From: Brienomyrus brachyistius
Taxonomy: Eukaryota > Chordata > Actinopteri > Osteoglossiformes > Mormyridae
Direction: 5' to 3'
Length of the DNA stretch: 64,000 nucleotides
Assembly: GCF_023856365.1 (NCBI RefSeq)
Contig: NC_064533.1
Span: forward strand, 35,822,118-35,886,117
Both the position numbers and the translations under genes were made by a program. Below are positions 49,149 to 61,500 of this stretch, piece by piece. The notes beneath the pieces were generated by a model that was not told the DNA's origin, did not search any database, and saw only the letters and a program-made list of their open reading frames with translations. How positions within the stretch are numbered: the first letter of the stretch is position 1; every line of letters begins with the position of its first letter.

Positions 49149-49515
49149 GCGAGGGATGGCCGATCCTCACGATTACCCTCTACCGCTGAGAGCCGGCCAC
49201 AGGGAGCCTGCGATTTACCCCGGACCACAGCCTGGATACCCCAGCTACGTCTCCCGTGATCCGTACCCCCGCCCACCAGAGCGCAGGACGGCCGACCCCA
49301 GGAAAGCTGACCCAGAGTTTTACCCGCCCCCGCCCCAGCAGAGAGGTCCATTCCGGCAGGACGTTCCGCCCTCTCCTACCCTTCCACTGCGGTCACCTCG
49401 TTATGACACCATGAACCGTGGCGGCTATCGCACGACCAGCCCGGAGCGCTTCGGCTACGCAGAGGAGCGCCATGGCGACCCCAGGCAGAAGAACCCCATG
49501 ACGGCAGCAGTGTAG
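49149..49515 (+). CDS. pard3b: pard3b-like terminal exon: C-terminus KNPMTAAV
   Basis: This is the last coding exon. The first base completes Arg (CG+G), then RGMADPHDYPLPLRAGHREP continues the SLPR-G-ADP-DY block I recall for PARD3B. The Tyr/Pro-rich middle contains PGPQPGYPSYVSRDPYPRPP. GPFRQDVPPSP, shared by both PAR-3 paralogues, follows at about two thirds of the exon. The end GDPRQKNPMTAAV then TAG (49513-49515) matches PARD3B (RQKNPMTAAV from memory), not PARD3, which ends RPFYS. The acceptor is TTTTCTCCCACAG. The tail has Ala at -2, so it is not a class I PDZ ligand. All five exons add to 957 bases of whole codons (318 residues plus stop) with no frameshift, so the gene looks intact here. 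Confidence 0.93.
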
Positions 49516-50220
49516 GAGAGCCAGCCATCTCCCCACAGGCAGCCAGCAAGCTCCAAACTCGCATGCCGCCTTGTACAATCCTTCATTCGCTGTGCTGCGG
49601 TGCCTGTGTTCTTTGCCTTTCTGCCTTCTGCATTCCAGCCTCCGCCGTTTGTGTGAAAGCTGAGAGTGTCTCTTAATCCTTTTTCCTATCATGCCTGCTT
49701 TATAAAGGTTTTTTTTTGTTTGTTTTTTTTTAAAGTAATTTATACCATTTGCCGCCTCATGCAGAACCTCCCTGATGATAGCATTGCAGAGGCAAATCAG
49801 AGTACTGATCATTGGAGCTAAATATATGGTACTGGTTAGGTACTGGTTTTGACTCGTTCCACTTTAAAGTTTCCTTGGGAGCCACGCAGAAGTGCCATGC
49901 AGCTGGGCTTGCTGCTGTCTTGATGTCTGTATTATGTTCAGGCGGGCCAGTTGGGCCGCAGTTGGCCAGAGCGGACCGCCCGCTCTCACAGTTAGCATGG
50001 ACAAGGCCAATTTCATTGCTCTTCGCACAGCAGCCTGCCTGGCGAGGCCTCTCCCTCAGTGCATGCTCTCACTCTTATGCTGGCCCTGCTGCTCCTCGAA
50101 AAAAGCCAATTAAGGTACCTACTTCTAACTGTCAGTAATAATCTTGCTCATTTTTAATGATTGGAAAAGCAGATAGATGGATAATAATCAGCACAATTAA
50201 AGTTCGATGCTTTTTAATCA

Positions 50221-50247
50221 TTATTATTATTATTATTATTATTATTA
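50221..50247. repeat. (ATT)9 microsatellite
   Basis: Nine perfect TTA/ATT trinucleotides inside the probable 3'UTR. Confidence 0.95.
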
Positions 50248-50622
50248 CCGGCAAACCTTGACCTAGGATGATTAAAGGGCACAGCTTTTCTGGTTATCAA
50301 CGCCTGGACCCTGCAGTGCGCAGGAGAGCAGAGTGTGGAAGGCCTGCGGGCGTTAGGGACGGACGGACGGACGGGCAGGCGGACGGAAGATGCTGCAGCT
50401 GCTCCTCAGCCGCTTTACTCTGAATGTAATCCTGGGTCACCTGGTCCACAGCACAGTACCAGCCGCTCTGGCCGTGGACCTAGAGAATCCCCTCACCTGT
50501 CTATACATTTACATACATATATTTTTATATATGTATGTATGGTTCATATGTATTTTACTGCAACTGTGCCTTTATTACAGTCTTTTCAAACAGCCAAAAT
50601 ACATGTTCAGTGTGTTGTATGT

Positions 50623-50659
50623 TTGTGTGTGCGTGTGTGTGTATATATATATATATATT
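50623..50659. repeat. (GT)n(AT)n microsatellite
   Basis: TGTGTGCGTGTGTGTGTATA continuing into about eight AT dinucleotides. Confidence 0.9.
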
Positions 50660-50883
50660 TCTGGTATGTTTAATATGTATTGCTTCATACTCACCGGGAT
50701 CTGAAAATATACTCCAGGTTCCATTTGCAGAGGTGCTGGAACTGAAGGAACAAAAGCAGCTCAGAATATACTAGAATCTACCTACAAGCACCTTTCTAAT
50801 CATTGCTGTCGCTTGGATGTAGGGTTGCTTGATAAGACCACTTTGATATTGTCTAATATTAAATAAGCATGTGATTTTACACA

Positions 50884-50915
50884 ATTAAATGTTTTGTATT
50901 ACCGTTTACATTAAA
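50884..50915 (+). terminator. Candidate poly(A) signals (two ATTAAA)
   Basis: ATTAAA at 50884-50889 and at 50910-50915, the commonest variant of AATAAA, with T-rich sequence 15-40 bases downstream. Chosen because no AATAAA exists nearer the stop codon. Earlier ATTAAA copies at 50196 and 50271 are alternatives. Confidence 0.35.
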
Positions 50916-51903
50916 TATAAATTTTAACTTACTCTTGTCTAAAGGTTTCTTTTTTAAAATGTTCAAAGAAGATTGCAACTCATTATGGCCCATTAATCAA
51001 AGTTTTGTAAATGCTGTGAAAAGCTTCCAGGTATAATAAGTTAATTTCAGTGCATGGAACCAAGAAAATTCTTGCTTGTGATATCAGACAACCTGATTTT
51101 GCCTGCTAATAATTGTTAGTTTAACAATTCAGATACGAGTATGTTGTCATTTATGCATTTTGGTCACAGCATTGTGCACTTGAGCACAGAGTATTTTTAT
51201 ATGCATCTTCAGGACTGTGTGTTGTTGACAGGGGTACTGAACAGGTGGTAATGCAGTCGTGGCTCTTAAGAGGGCGCTATTCCTGTAAATTATAGCCTGC
51301 TTCAAAGCCAGTGATAGCATGGGCCTTTCTGTTTACCAGCTATCATAGTAATATTTTATTATAAATCTCTGTTGATACATCTATCAAAAAGCAATTTACA
51401 AATATTTACAGCTGGATAACTAGCTGTATCAGGGCAATTCAGATCCTCAAGATGCAAGCACTGTTGATTTTCCAGCCTTTTTTTACCTGTGAACCAGGTG
51501 TGAAGCCTCCAGCCAATCAGAATCAGTCATTTAACTAACTATAAGGAAGAAAACTATAACTATAAGGACTGAAAACAAGGCCTAGATTTGAAATCAATGT
51601 CCAGATTTGAGGAGCCCTGAGGCGTATCATAAAGAAGAGAGTAATTCCGAGTAAGACGTGAGAGCAGCTTTCCAGGATCTGTCAGAAATCAGTTTGGGCA
51701 ATATGGAGCATACTGATGAGGCGCTGATTCTCCAGGATGAGACAGAATCCCTTTGAGAGCAAGTAATATTCTTCCGGTCCTTATACTGCACATGTCTATT
51801 GCCAAAAAAAGTTTTTCTGGCTGATTCACACCAAACATCTTGTCAGGTTACCGAGTCTCTGTGCCTTTCACACCCATATAAGATTCTTTTCGTGAGGAGT
51901 TTA

Positions 51904-51916
51904 GGGGGGGGGGGGG
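51904..51916. repeat. Poly-G run, 13 bases
   Basis: An uninterrupted run of 13 G on the plus strand. Confidence 0.95.
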
Positions 51917-54900
51917 ATGGTCTCTCCCCAAGGCTTGATTATTTTGTGAAAGAGTGTAATTATTTTAACTTGCTGCTTCCTCTAAAATAATGCGATGTAT
52001 AATTATTGAAAATTATTGGAATAGTTTTCCATTGTTCTTGACAAGAACTAATATTAAACATTTTTCATTATCACTGCCATTTTGTCCACCAACAGGCATT
52101 TTTTTTCCATACAAATAGGAACCTGCCAGGGCTGATTTCTTCTCAGGCAGATGAGGTCACGCTGTCTAATGAGATTTTGCTCATTAAGCTTTTCCACAGA
52201 AATAGCAGCAGGTGGTTTTGAAAGCATTAAGTTATGTTCTTAATGATCTAGTAAGCTCCACTGAAAGGTTGGTTTGTCGGGCATTTTCACCCCAGGCCCG
52301 AAATTAGCCCTGGGTGGGTGTGTCTTTGTGAGGTCGATGTGCAGCCAGTCATGGCAAAGGCCGGCGTTCAGGAAGTGCGGCTTTGTGCGATGAGAGAGGA
52401 TGCTGCATTCGTGTAAATGATGGTAATTAGGCATCCCCAGGGACAGAGAGCCTGCGGCCGCCCGCACTGGGGATGGGCTGGTGCTTTTGAATCAGCTGGA
52501 AAGTGACCCCACAGGAATTCAGGCTGCTTGTTACCACTGAGACCACCTGCAGTGAGGCCACTGCACGCAGTCCCAGATTTCCATTCCTCTCTGGCTTCCT
52601 CACTGCATGGCCAGCCTCTTTAAGGAGGAAAGTGGTGCCACAAACCCACAAGCACGACTCAAACCATATGCAGGCCTATAGCCGTTCCAGTTCTTTTTTT
52701 CTCCCCTCTGAGTGTGAAGCCTCATAATGGTTTGTTTGCTGCCTTCGCTCTTGATCAGTTATGAAATAACTGGATTTGCAGTGTAAAAGCTAGTGTAGTA
52801 TGAAATAAGTTAGTATGAAATAATTTATTTTATGTGACAGGGAAGGAAACGTGCTTTTCCTCAGCCAAAGGTCTTGTTCTGAGTTCTGTTGTACAGTAAC
52901 TTGCATAGAGCAGCCAGTCACATCGACATGAAAAATGTAATGCAGGCTCACAGCAGCGAGCTTCCTGCATAGCCAGTGTTGTAAAGGGTAGTTGAATACT
53001 TCCTTTAATAACTCAACTGTGACACTGATGTTCCTAATTCTTGGATTTAATTGCTCCTGCTGGATGTATTAGACTGATGACCTCGATGAACTCTACAGCA
53101 GCTGTTTTCACACTGGTGGTGGGCTGATCACCCTCCCCACTCTGGGCCTCAAAACCTCATTAAGAGAGTGCAAAACCATGGCATGCCCACAGTTTCTTGA
53201 GACCAGGAACATCTGGGAAGACACAAGTCATTCTTTGTCTCATGTGGTTGTCATTGCATTGCTGTATTGTTCCTGGCCTTCCTGCGGTCAGGCCAACTGC
53301 CGGGGTTTCCCGATGCAGGTTCAAATCGCAGAAGATCGGATCAGGTTTTTATTCCAGTACAGTGGCCCATATGTGATGCGGCTTCTACATTGGCTGTAGC
53401 TGAAACACCAGTGCCCATAGTGGGGTCACATGGCGCAGAGCTATCAAAACCTCAGCAAATGTCCTATTTAAATCACCGTCTTCCCTTACACATAACTCTG
53501 ATGACACGTTGCCAACATGCTGGTAGAAATCTGGACCCTGATTTGAACTGCTCTCTGCAAGTAGTTAGAAATGAAGATAAAACATACTTTTTGTAAAAGG
53601 ATAAAAAAAATGGATTAAAGCACTTGAATTAATTTCTCAACTCAAAGCTGGAGAGTAACAATGACAGAGTTCACTTTCCACTGTTCCAAAGTACATAGTT
53701 TGTACCATTATACAATAATCTATGAATATGGCAGCCTGCATCGTCATCCTTACCATGATGTTCAGAATGCCACCTACAGCTGGTGACTGAGAAGGACGTG
53801 CTGAGTAAATTCTGAATATATTTAACCCAGCTCACTTGTTTTCCACACTGTCCACATATGTCTCTTACCATTAACTGTGTAATTTATTCAGCTGTTGATG
53901 TCCCAGATTCGGTGTGGGCATAAATAGTCAAATAGGAAGCCTAAGATTAAAGTTTCTGATTTCTGTGGAGAGCTGATTCCAAGACACTCATGCAAGGTCT
54001 CACAGATGACCAGAAGAGCCTGTCCTGAAGGCTGCTCCTCTTGCACAAGGCCTTCACTAATACTTTCTTCCATCAGCTATGGGTCTTTATGCTGCTGAAA
54101 GGTTGAAGAGGTCTGTATGTGCAATTTCAGATAAGGGTTCCTACGGTGCTTCTAATGCACGGTACTGAGCCACTGCTTGGATTATTCTTCACAGTTATGT
54201 ATAGTTATTTTTAGAGGATAGGTTTGTATAGTCAGGTTCAGCATTTATTGCTGTCTCCTGCATAGATGCAAACGTACCTCCCGCTATTATTAAGCATCGT
54301 GTTTACCTCTCCTGCCAGTATAACATGTCAAACGTACTTGTTATCACATTATGGGCACAGAGACCACTGGTTTATTAGCTAGAAGTGGAGTCCATGTAAT
54401 ACGCTGCCCTTGGGTGTTTTTTGGTAAGTGACTAACAGACTAATTTCACTGACAACTTTTGTCCTGTTTCTTTTGCGATGGTTGAAAATAAAAGCTATTG
54501 ATGGGTGTTCAAGACTCTCCTATTTTTTTCATCCTGCCAAACCATTATCCTAAGAAGTATGGAGGGCAGGTGACAGAGTAGCTTCTCTGACACTATTTAC
54601 CAGCTTAGTAAAGTATTTGCCATGCAGTTTTTTTTTTTATGATGATGCATTAATCCACGTATGCCTGCTGCTTCTGTGACATCGGCAATATTAAATTGGC
54701 GGTATTAATTAACTCTATGAATATGGATGGTTCTTAAGCTTGGGCAGTTTGTTATCGTCTACACATCCTTTTCTCGGCGCATAGCAGGAACCAAATGTCA
54801 TTAATCACAGATGCGTCTCAGTGTTGAGGAGCACTGGGGGAGAAGGACTGTGGCTTTCTGCCACGTTGGGTTTGAATATCGTGGATCGTGCACTTTGGGT

Positions 54901-56157
54901 CACTAAGGTAGCGGTTGACTGTTTTGCTGAGACATGCAGGTTCTGATGGAGTCGTGGCTGCAGGTCCTGTGAAATTTAGGAAGCTGGTATTGCCACAGGC
55001 TGAGACAGGCAGCCCTGTCTTTCTGACATTACAGAGACCACTGCTCTGGAGATCAAGAATGTCAACTGGCATTCAGCAGCAATGGGCTTATTATGACAGA
55101 CAGGCATCGGGTGGGTGTTTCAAAACCAATAAGGTTCCATTACAATGTATTAGTCATTGCTTATGGAGGGTGACTCACCACTGGTATCCAAACAGAGGAG
55201 TTGGAGAAAAGAAGTAGCTGGAAGGAGATGCTTTCTACTATATAAAACTTTTTAATATTCATTCCTAATAATTTCATTAGATATACATACAGAGCAGCAG
55301 CATATCTTGGCGCAGGGGTTAGAAGAATAAACAACAGCCTATTCTGAAGCCAGGTGAGCAAGACGCTATGTGATGTAGCAGGGGAGGGGACTGACTCCTG
55401 TCAATAGTGCAACTTCGCATTAATAAACTCCTTAGATAGTTCTTTGGGTGTGAAATGGTTACATCACAAATAAAGGTTTTATGGCAAATAATTTTTAGCC
55501 CAGATTACCAGCATCTGGTGTTTTGCAACGAAACATGACGATGAAAATGAACAAATAAAGAATAATAATTGTGCATATTTGACATTGCCAGAAACATTGT
55601 GTGAAATAGGAAACAATAACTGTGAACCAAATGACGAGTTCCTGTCTTAAATATCGCTGATAGAGTACAGAGCAAGTTGTACTGCCCTAACAGTTACACA
55701 CATGCAAGTTTAATCCTCCCTGTTGTTGAGATTGATCCTGGTTGTTAACAGGGTATAAATTCAAATCCTCTTCAGCTTTGACTGAGATCCCGCTGCCGCT
55801 GGTAGCCGCTCGGCGGAGGTTAGGGTTAGGGGACAACAGAGAGCTGGCAACCATCTTTCAACCAGCAGTTGTCATGGCAACTTCACAGGTCTAAATATCT
55901 CGATATGCACAAAAACTGGTGATATGACCACAAGAATATGGGAACAGACCCAGGGGCAGGCATGAGTCGCCCTCATTTGTCACATGACGGGCTGGTAAAG
56001 TATGTCAGTGTCCCACTTCGTTGCTAAACAAATGGGAGGATGGATTAATCGCTAGTTTAGCCATATTCATGTCCAGCTTGTCACTTTCACTATCATCATT
56101 CAGTAAATGATTCACATATTTAATGGCATTTAGCAAAAATGCTACACACAAGCAAAA

Positions 56158-56172
56158 CCCCCCCCCCCCCCC
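56158..56172. repeat. Poly-C run, 15 bases
   Basis: An uninterrupted run of 15 C on the plus strand. Confidence 0.95.
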
Positions 56173-56986
56173 ATTTTTTTGCCCATCTTACCAAAGCCAT
56201 ATTGGGACAATCATACGTACCACAAAAAAATGTTTGAAACTCTTGTCGAATTCCACTCCAGGCTGGACTCGTCCATCATCTTTTCAGCGCGGCACCCGTG
56301 GGGGGGGGGAAGCGGCCTACTCCGGCTCGCTCCCGGGCCAGGTTTCTGTGCGAAGACCTGTAAACAGTGAAGCCTTGAGCTTCCCCCCGTGTGTCGGCCT
56401 GGCACACACCAGCCCCAGAGACAGCCGGAAGGCTTTGCTTGGCACTGGGCCACACTGCCGCCCGTGACCATAGTATAGGTTTTCCCTGTCACAGGACCCA
56501 TGGCATTCCCGGAGGCTTTGCACCGCACATGCAGGCCTGAGCCATATTTCCGCAGCGGTGGCTCTCTCGCTGCCTTGTATGGTGAGCACTCCGTTGGGGG
56601 CGTGGTTGGGGTCTAAAGACCCCGCCTTCCCTAACTGGGGACTTGGCTGCAGTGTCACATGAACTTCATTGAGCTGTAGACGACAGTAACTGTATGATTG
56701 GTTAGTGAAAGGTCTATTTGTGTAGGTTGTGGACAGAAGAATGATGACACCAGCATTCAGGGTCCTTTACACAAAGGTAACCAGTATGACGTTCCTGTAT
56801 AAACAGGAGATCATCAGTAATCTGTTAATCCAGCTTCTGTCTCTTAATCTAAGATCTGGAGAAACAATAAAAAAAAAATAGGCAAGATTGATGTATGTTT
56901 ATGCATTTCTGCTGGGTTGTATGAGGCCATTGATGAGATCAGATCATTGACTGCAAGCTTTTTTTGTATTTTATGACACTAAAGAT

Positions 56987-57328
56987 GGGGCCCATGGTGG
57001 TGCAGTGGTTAGCACTGTTGCCTCACACCTCTGGGATTCGAGTGTCCGCCTGGGTCACATGTGTGTGGAGTTTGCATGTTCTCCCCATGTCGTCGTGGGG
57101 TTTCCTCCAGGTACTCCGGTTTCCCTCCGCAGTCCAAAAACATGCTGAGGCTAATTGGAGTTGCTAAATTGCCCGTAGGAGTGCATGTGTGAGAGACTGG
57201 TGTGTGAGTGTGCCCTGCGATGGGCTGGTCCCCCATCCAGGGTTGTTCCCTGCCTCGTGCCCATTGCTTCCGGGATAGGCTCCGGACCCCCCACATCCCA
57301 GTAGGATAAGAGGTTTGGAAAATGGATG
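56987..57328 (+). mobile_element. Near-complete tRNA-derived SINE with 12-bp target duplication
   Basis: The head ATGGTGGTGCAGTGGTTAGC is a tRNA-like A box, and ATTCGAGTGTCC is the B box. The body follows with GTGTGTGGAGTTTGCATGTT, CCAAAAACATGCTGAGGCTA and CCTCGTGCCCATTGCTTCCG, then the 3' end GGTTTGGAAAATGGATG with an ATGG-type tail. GACACTAAAGAT occurs at 56975-56986 and again at 57329-57340 as an exact target-site duplication. Intact ends and duplication suggest a recent insertion. Pol III transcription from the internal A and B boxes and mobilisation by a partner LINE are the known mode for such elements. The reading frames across it are artefacts. Confidence 0.93.
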
Positions 57329-58169
57329 GACACTAAAGATTTTCACTGCGGTACTTTGAACATGAGAAAAGATTTTTAATGCTTAGATCAACACACACAT
57401 AAATACAGGAACAAGGCCTAAAACCACAATGTTTTACTTCACTGCATAAAGAAATCTCACAAATCAGCAAGAATTTCCCAGAATCCAGTGGTCCTGTATT
57501 ATTCATAATCTGCTATATATAAGGCTTACATCCACAAACCCTAAAAGTTTTTGGTAAGTAACAGAAGCATAGTGACAAAACACAGAGAAAATGTGAATTC
57601 TAGTTTAATTCTTGTGGAAGGAAATGAATAAATATTGTCCTTGAGTCATAGTGCTCAGAAACTCATATTGCAAAGGCAAGATTTGTGGTCATTAGTCTGG
57701 GTTGTCAGGCAAAAGTTAAAAGCTTTGGTTAGTGTGCTGTGAGCTGGGATCAGACAACACTATGAGCATCCAGTGTCAATGGATAGCCTAGCTATGTTGT
57801 GTGCAGAAACTGGTCACAACATCTGGCAACCACACAGTTTGTGCTTTCAGAGGACCTTAGCATACAAAAGCACTATGGAGCAGAAATGGTCTATATATAT
57901 TGGTGGAGGTGTGCATATGTGTGCTAACCCTGTTTTTCAAACCGGTCCTCTTGGACCCCCAGACAGGCCACGTTTTTGCTTCCTCCCAGCTCCCAGTAGG
58001 GAAATATATGTGGACTAACTAGCTGAGAGCCTAGAGGGAGCAAAAACAGGAACTAAATGTTCCTGATGCTTTAATAATGGCTCAGTTCTGCACATTCTCT
58101 TTGAAGACTGTTTAATCTCAGGCACTGCAGTCATCATACTTAACATGAACACACTTTGCTTTATTTTAG

Positions 58170-58549
58170 TGCATCAGCTGCACAAATTAACAGCATGTCA
58201 GACTGCGGGGCAGAGGTTTCACATAAGGAAGCACTGGGTCACGGGACAACAGCCTTACAAACAGAAAGACCATTTAAAAGGCACCCAAAGGGGACAAGCC
58301 TTATGTCATATAGTCACTCAGCAGAAAGAGACACAGTTAAACCACTTGTCTGCAAAAGCCTTTGTGCCTCCACCACCTCACTAGGAACGTAAGTCACTCT
58401 CACCAGCTCTCTCAAGGAGCCATGAAGCTGAACGCGAAGCAGAGGACGAAGCTGATTCAAACAATAGAACGGTTCCAGAACATTATTGCCCATCCCATCT
58501 CTCACGGGCCCATTTCACTGCACTCACTGGCCGACAGACCCACTGAGTG
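58170..58549 (+). other. Coding-like patch, possible orphan exon or gene relic
   Basis: Two adjoining open stretches stand out. After a strong acceptor (TTGCTTTATTTTAG, ending 58169), one frame stays open for 72 codons to a consensus donor (AC|GTAAGT at 58388). In another frame, 58362-58549 reads through MKLNAKQRTKLIQTIERFQN and ends HSLADRPTE then stop. The second piece recalls, weakly and from memory, the C-terminal helix of SLX9/FAM207A proteins (AAQR..LL..E..RFQ..L..P). The first piece I do not recognise. The pieces are in different frames, so together they could be a decayed copy, two unrelated frames, or chance. Confidence 0.2.
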
Positions 58550-61500
58550 ACATTTTTTCTGCTTTGATTTAAAAAAATTTTTTTGGTCCACTGTTGGTTT
58601 TTAATGAGGATATTCTGCAATGCCCTTTGATCAAATGTCATGAAAGCCATTACCTCAATCAGGATCTTCAGCGACCTCTGCTATTCCTGGCTTTTTAAAT
58701 ATTGCTTACTAGATTTGATGCGAAGTCTGAATTATGGTCGCCTTCATTATAATAAAATCAATTTTTTTTTTCGTGGTTGTATAAAGACCATTTTCAGATA
58801 TTTGTGCTGCAAATATATGTGTTTTACGTGTCTTTCGGATAAAACTGTTTTCGTTTCCGTGCTTTTTGCCGTCGCAGTTGCACAGGCTTCTTAAAACAGA
58901 ATAAAATAGCAAAGCACATACAATGAGATCCCACTGAAATCTTCGCTTCTGCTGAAAGCAGACGTTTTTATCATTGCCATTCTAAAGAGGGGATGCCTAA
59001 AATGACTGCAGTTTCAAATCAGCACGTCTTGAAACCAGCCGTATTGTACATGCTCAGTAAATAAATGTAAATGTAAATATCAGGCCAGAGGTTTACCAAA
59101 TCAGTGCTTCCTCCCACATGGTTCAGGTCACCCTCACTGGGAGTAGAATTACTTCTGGGGCCGTTTCTGAAACATTCCAGGCTGGGAACGTTAAACAAAC
59201 CAGCTGGCAGGAGAAAGCCAATGAGTGATAGATGCAGACTGTGGAGAGGGGTGGATTTTACACTGCAGAATCACTCTGCGTTACCCCCTTACCTCTGAGC
59301 AAATCATTAACCCCCAAAAATGTCACCCTCGTTAAAGCAGGCAATTAGAGTTAATTGAGACCTAAAGTTAAAATAAACTATGGGGCTATGTTTGTTATTC
59401 TAATTTCACCCAGACATATTTAAGTCGTTACCAATTTTCAGGATGTGATTTGTGATTTGATTTTTGTCCCAGGTGGTGGAATCTGGGTATGTAATAGTCT
59501 GCACTCAGCTGTGGATTTAATTGTTATGCATTTTGAGGAGTGTTTCATCAGTATCCAGTATTTTAGAAATGAGCTGTTCGTTATAATGTTTCTAAACTAC
59601 ACACTAGTTCTTCACTGCACAATGTTGCTTATATGTGAAATGTTACCTCATCTAAGACATTGTCCTCTCCATCTGAGCACCTGAAAGAAAATAATAAATT
59701 GTAAGGGAGTGTAAAACTGAATGTTTACAGAATATACCATGAAACAATTTTCATGGCTGGATGGGAATTACCTGGAACAGAATATATTTGTCTTTGGCTA
59801 AGAGTCTACAGGAGAGATGGTCCCCAATGTTCAAGTTTGACTCTCCCAGCAGTTTCAGAGGAAAATTAAACCACAAAATAGGTTAAGATGGGATGAAGCA
59901 GTGATTCCATGAGCAGCTTACCGAGGTCTGTGGAGATTGCTGTTCTCATAAAAGCTTGTATATAAAACCAATTCCACATGTTTTTTAATAACCAATTTCC
60001 TTTTTTTATAGCTTAAATTGTTCCACTGTTACAAATCTGGACACTCTGGACACTGATGAAAAATCCACTAGGGACTCAGTTCAAATTGTACCAGCCTTTA
60101 TGGACAAATGTGTTATTGAATTGCTAAATTACCATTAAATTATGCATTAACTGGATGAAAGTTGCAGAATAACTGTTTCCTGGAAATAATGTTATACCTA
60201 ATTTTTGGTAAGTAAACCATGTGTTTTATTTATTGATCCCTTTGTTAATCATGACAACAGCCTGGCCTGCACCGCGTGTCTGAGGGGCTCTCTGGTCATG
60301 TGATCTGCCATTATCAGTGTCATGTGGAGACATTTTCAATTACCTTTGAAGACTTTTCTGTGATTGTGTAATTTACTTGACATTTGAAATAGATAACAAT
60401 TATAAAATCAGCAGGACGTTTTCCTGCTTTTGTGTAAGAATCAGTGTCACATTTTTGTACAGTTACCTAATTCTGTACTTAACTTTTTACACTTTCTGTT
60501 AAATGTCATTCATGTGTGTTTGACGTTTTAATTAATTTTATATTGTTTTAACAGAGCACTTGTTTGGCTTAATTGAATAGTCATTTCCAGTTATAGCCTT
60601 ATTCTCCAGTCCTCCTTTTAAGTCTGCTTTTAATTCTTGAGAGAACAGAAAAGCTAATGACTACTAAACGTAATATTGTGAGTTAATCACTTTCTTTCAT
60701 GGATATATTTAAGTACAGTTACATTTATAGTGTATTATACACTTATAAAGGTTACCCTTACAGAGACCTTATCGTCATTCTGCGTTATATTTTATTATGT
60801 GTTTGAATACTTAAACGTCGTGGGAAATAATAGGTTAATAACAAATAACCAAAAATTGCAGGTATCTTTTGAAGATCGCGGATGTGTTCATGTTACATAT
60901 TATTAAATGGTGGACTTTTCAGTCTGAGTTTGCTAGTGTCTCTAATAGTTTGACCTGTGCTTAAAAAAAACCTTGGCCCTTTAACCTCACTATAAACATT
61001 CCAGAAGGCTCTAATGGATGTAGCAGAACATGAAGACATAACAGGAGCTTTCAAACCCCCATCCCCCGCACCACGACCTGCATGCGGACTGCCTGGCCTT
61101 TTTACTCCTCTCCTCAGCTGACGTTTCGGTGTCTCCTCAGCCCTGCCCCCTGCTAGAGTTACCTTCCCTGTGCATGAAACAGGCTCCCAGGGTCTCGCTT
61201 TAGTCACAGACCGACTTGGCCGGAGCGGCGAAGGGCGGTCTCTGTGCCGAGATGTAACGCACTCACGTACGTAAACGCTCATCTAGCACGCAGGCGGTGT
61301 TTGTTTAGCTGAGGTCAAAGGTGCGGGCCCCGTCCCGTTTATTTTTGCCGACGAGGTTGACTTCCAAGAGTAATGGCGAGGAGTGTATCACTGGAGCACC
61401 CTGCAGGCAGACCCTCTGTGGGGGGTGACCTACAGAGGCAGTAAATGGGGCAAGCCTATGGGCTCGGTCAGACCCCGATGCCTGTCTGCAGCACGGTCCA

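Larger units (their letters stand above)
49516..50935 (+). other. Probable 3'UTR of the pard3b-like transcript
   Basis: No gene starts here and transcription must continue past the stop. There is no AATAAA between 49516 and about 54485. The first hexamers are ATTAAA at 50196, 50271, 50884 and 50910. The pair at 50884/50910 is followed by a T-rich stretch (TCTTGTCTAAAGGTTTCTTT), a plausible downstream element, so I place the end near 50935. Contains (ATT)9 and a (GT)(AT) tract. The true end is unknown. Confidence 0.4.

Noticed and set aside
48842..49351. 169-codon minus-strand frame overlapping the terminal exon
   Set aside because: It is the antisense shadow of the GC-rich terminal exon. The plus strand has the family motifs, splice phase and stop.
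53265..53400. Possible tRNA gene or SINE head (GGTTCAAATCGCAG)
   Set aside because: A B-box-like word alone. I found no matching A box, cloverleaf arms or SINE body nearby.
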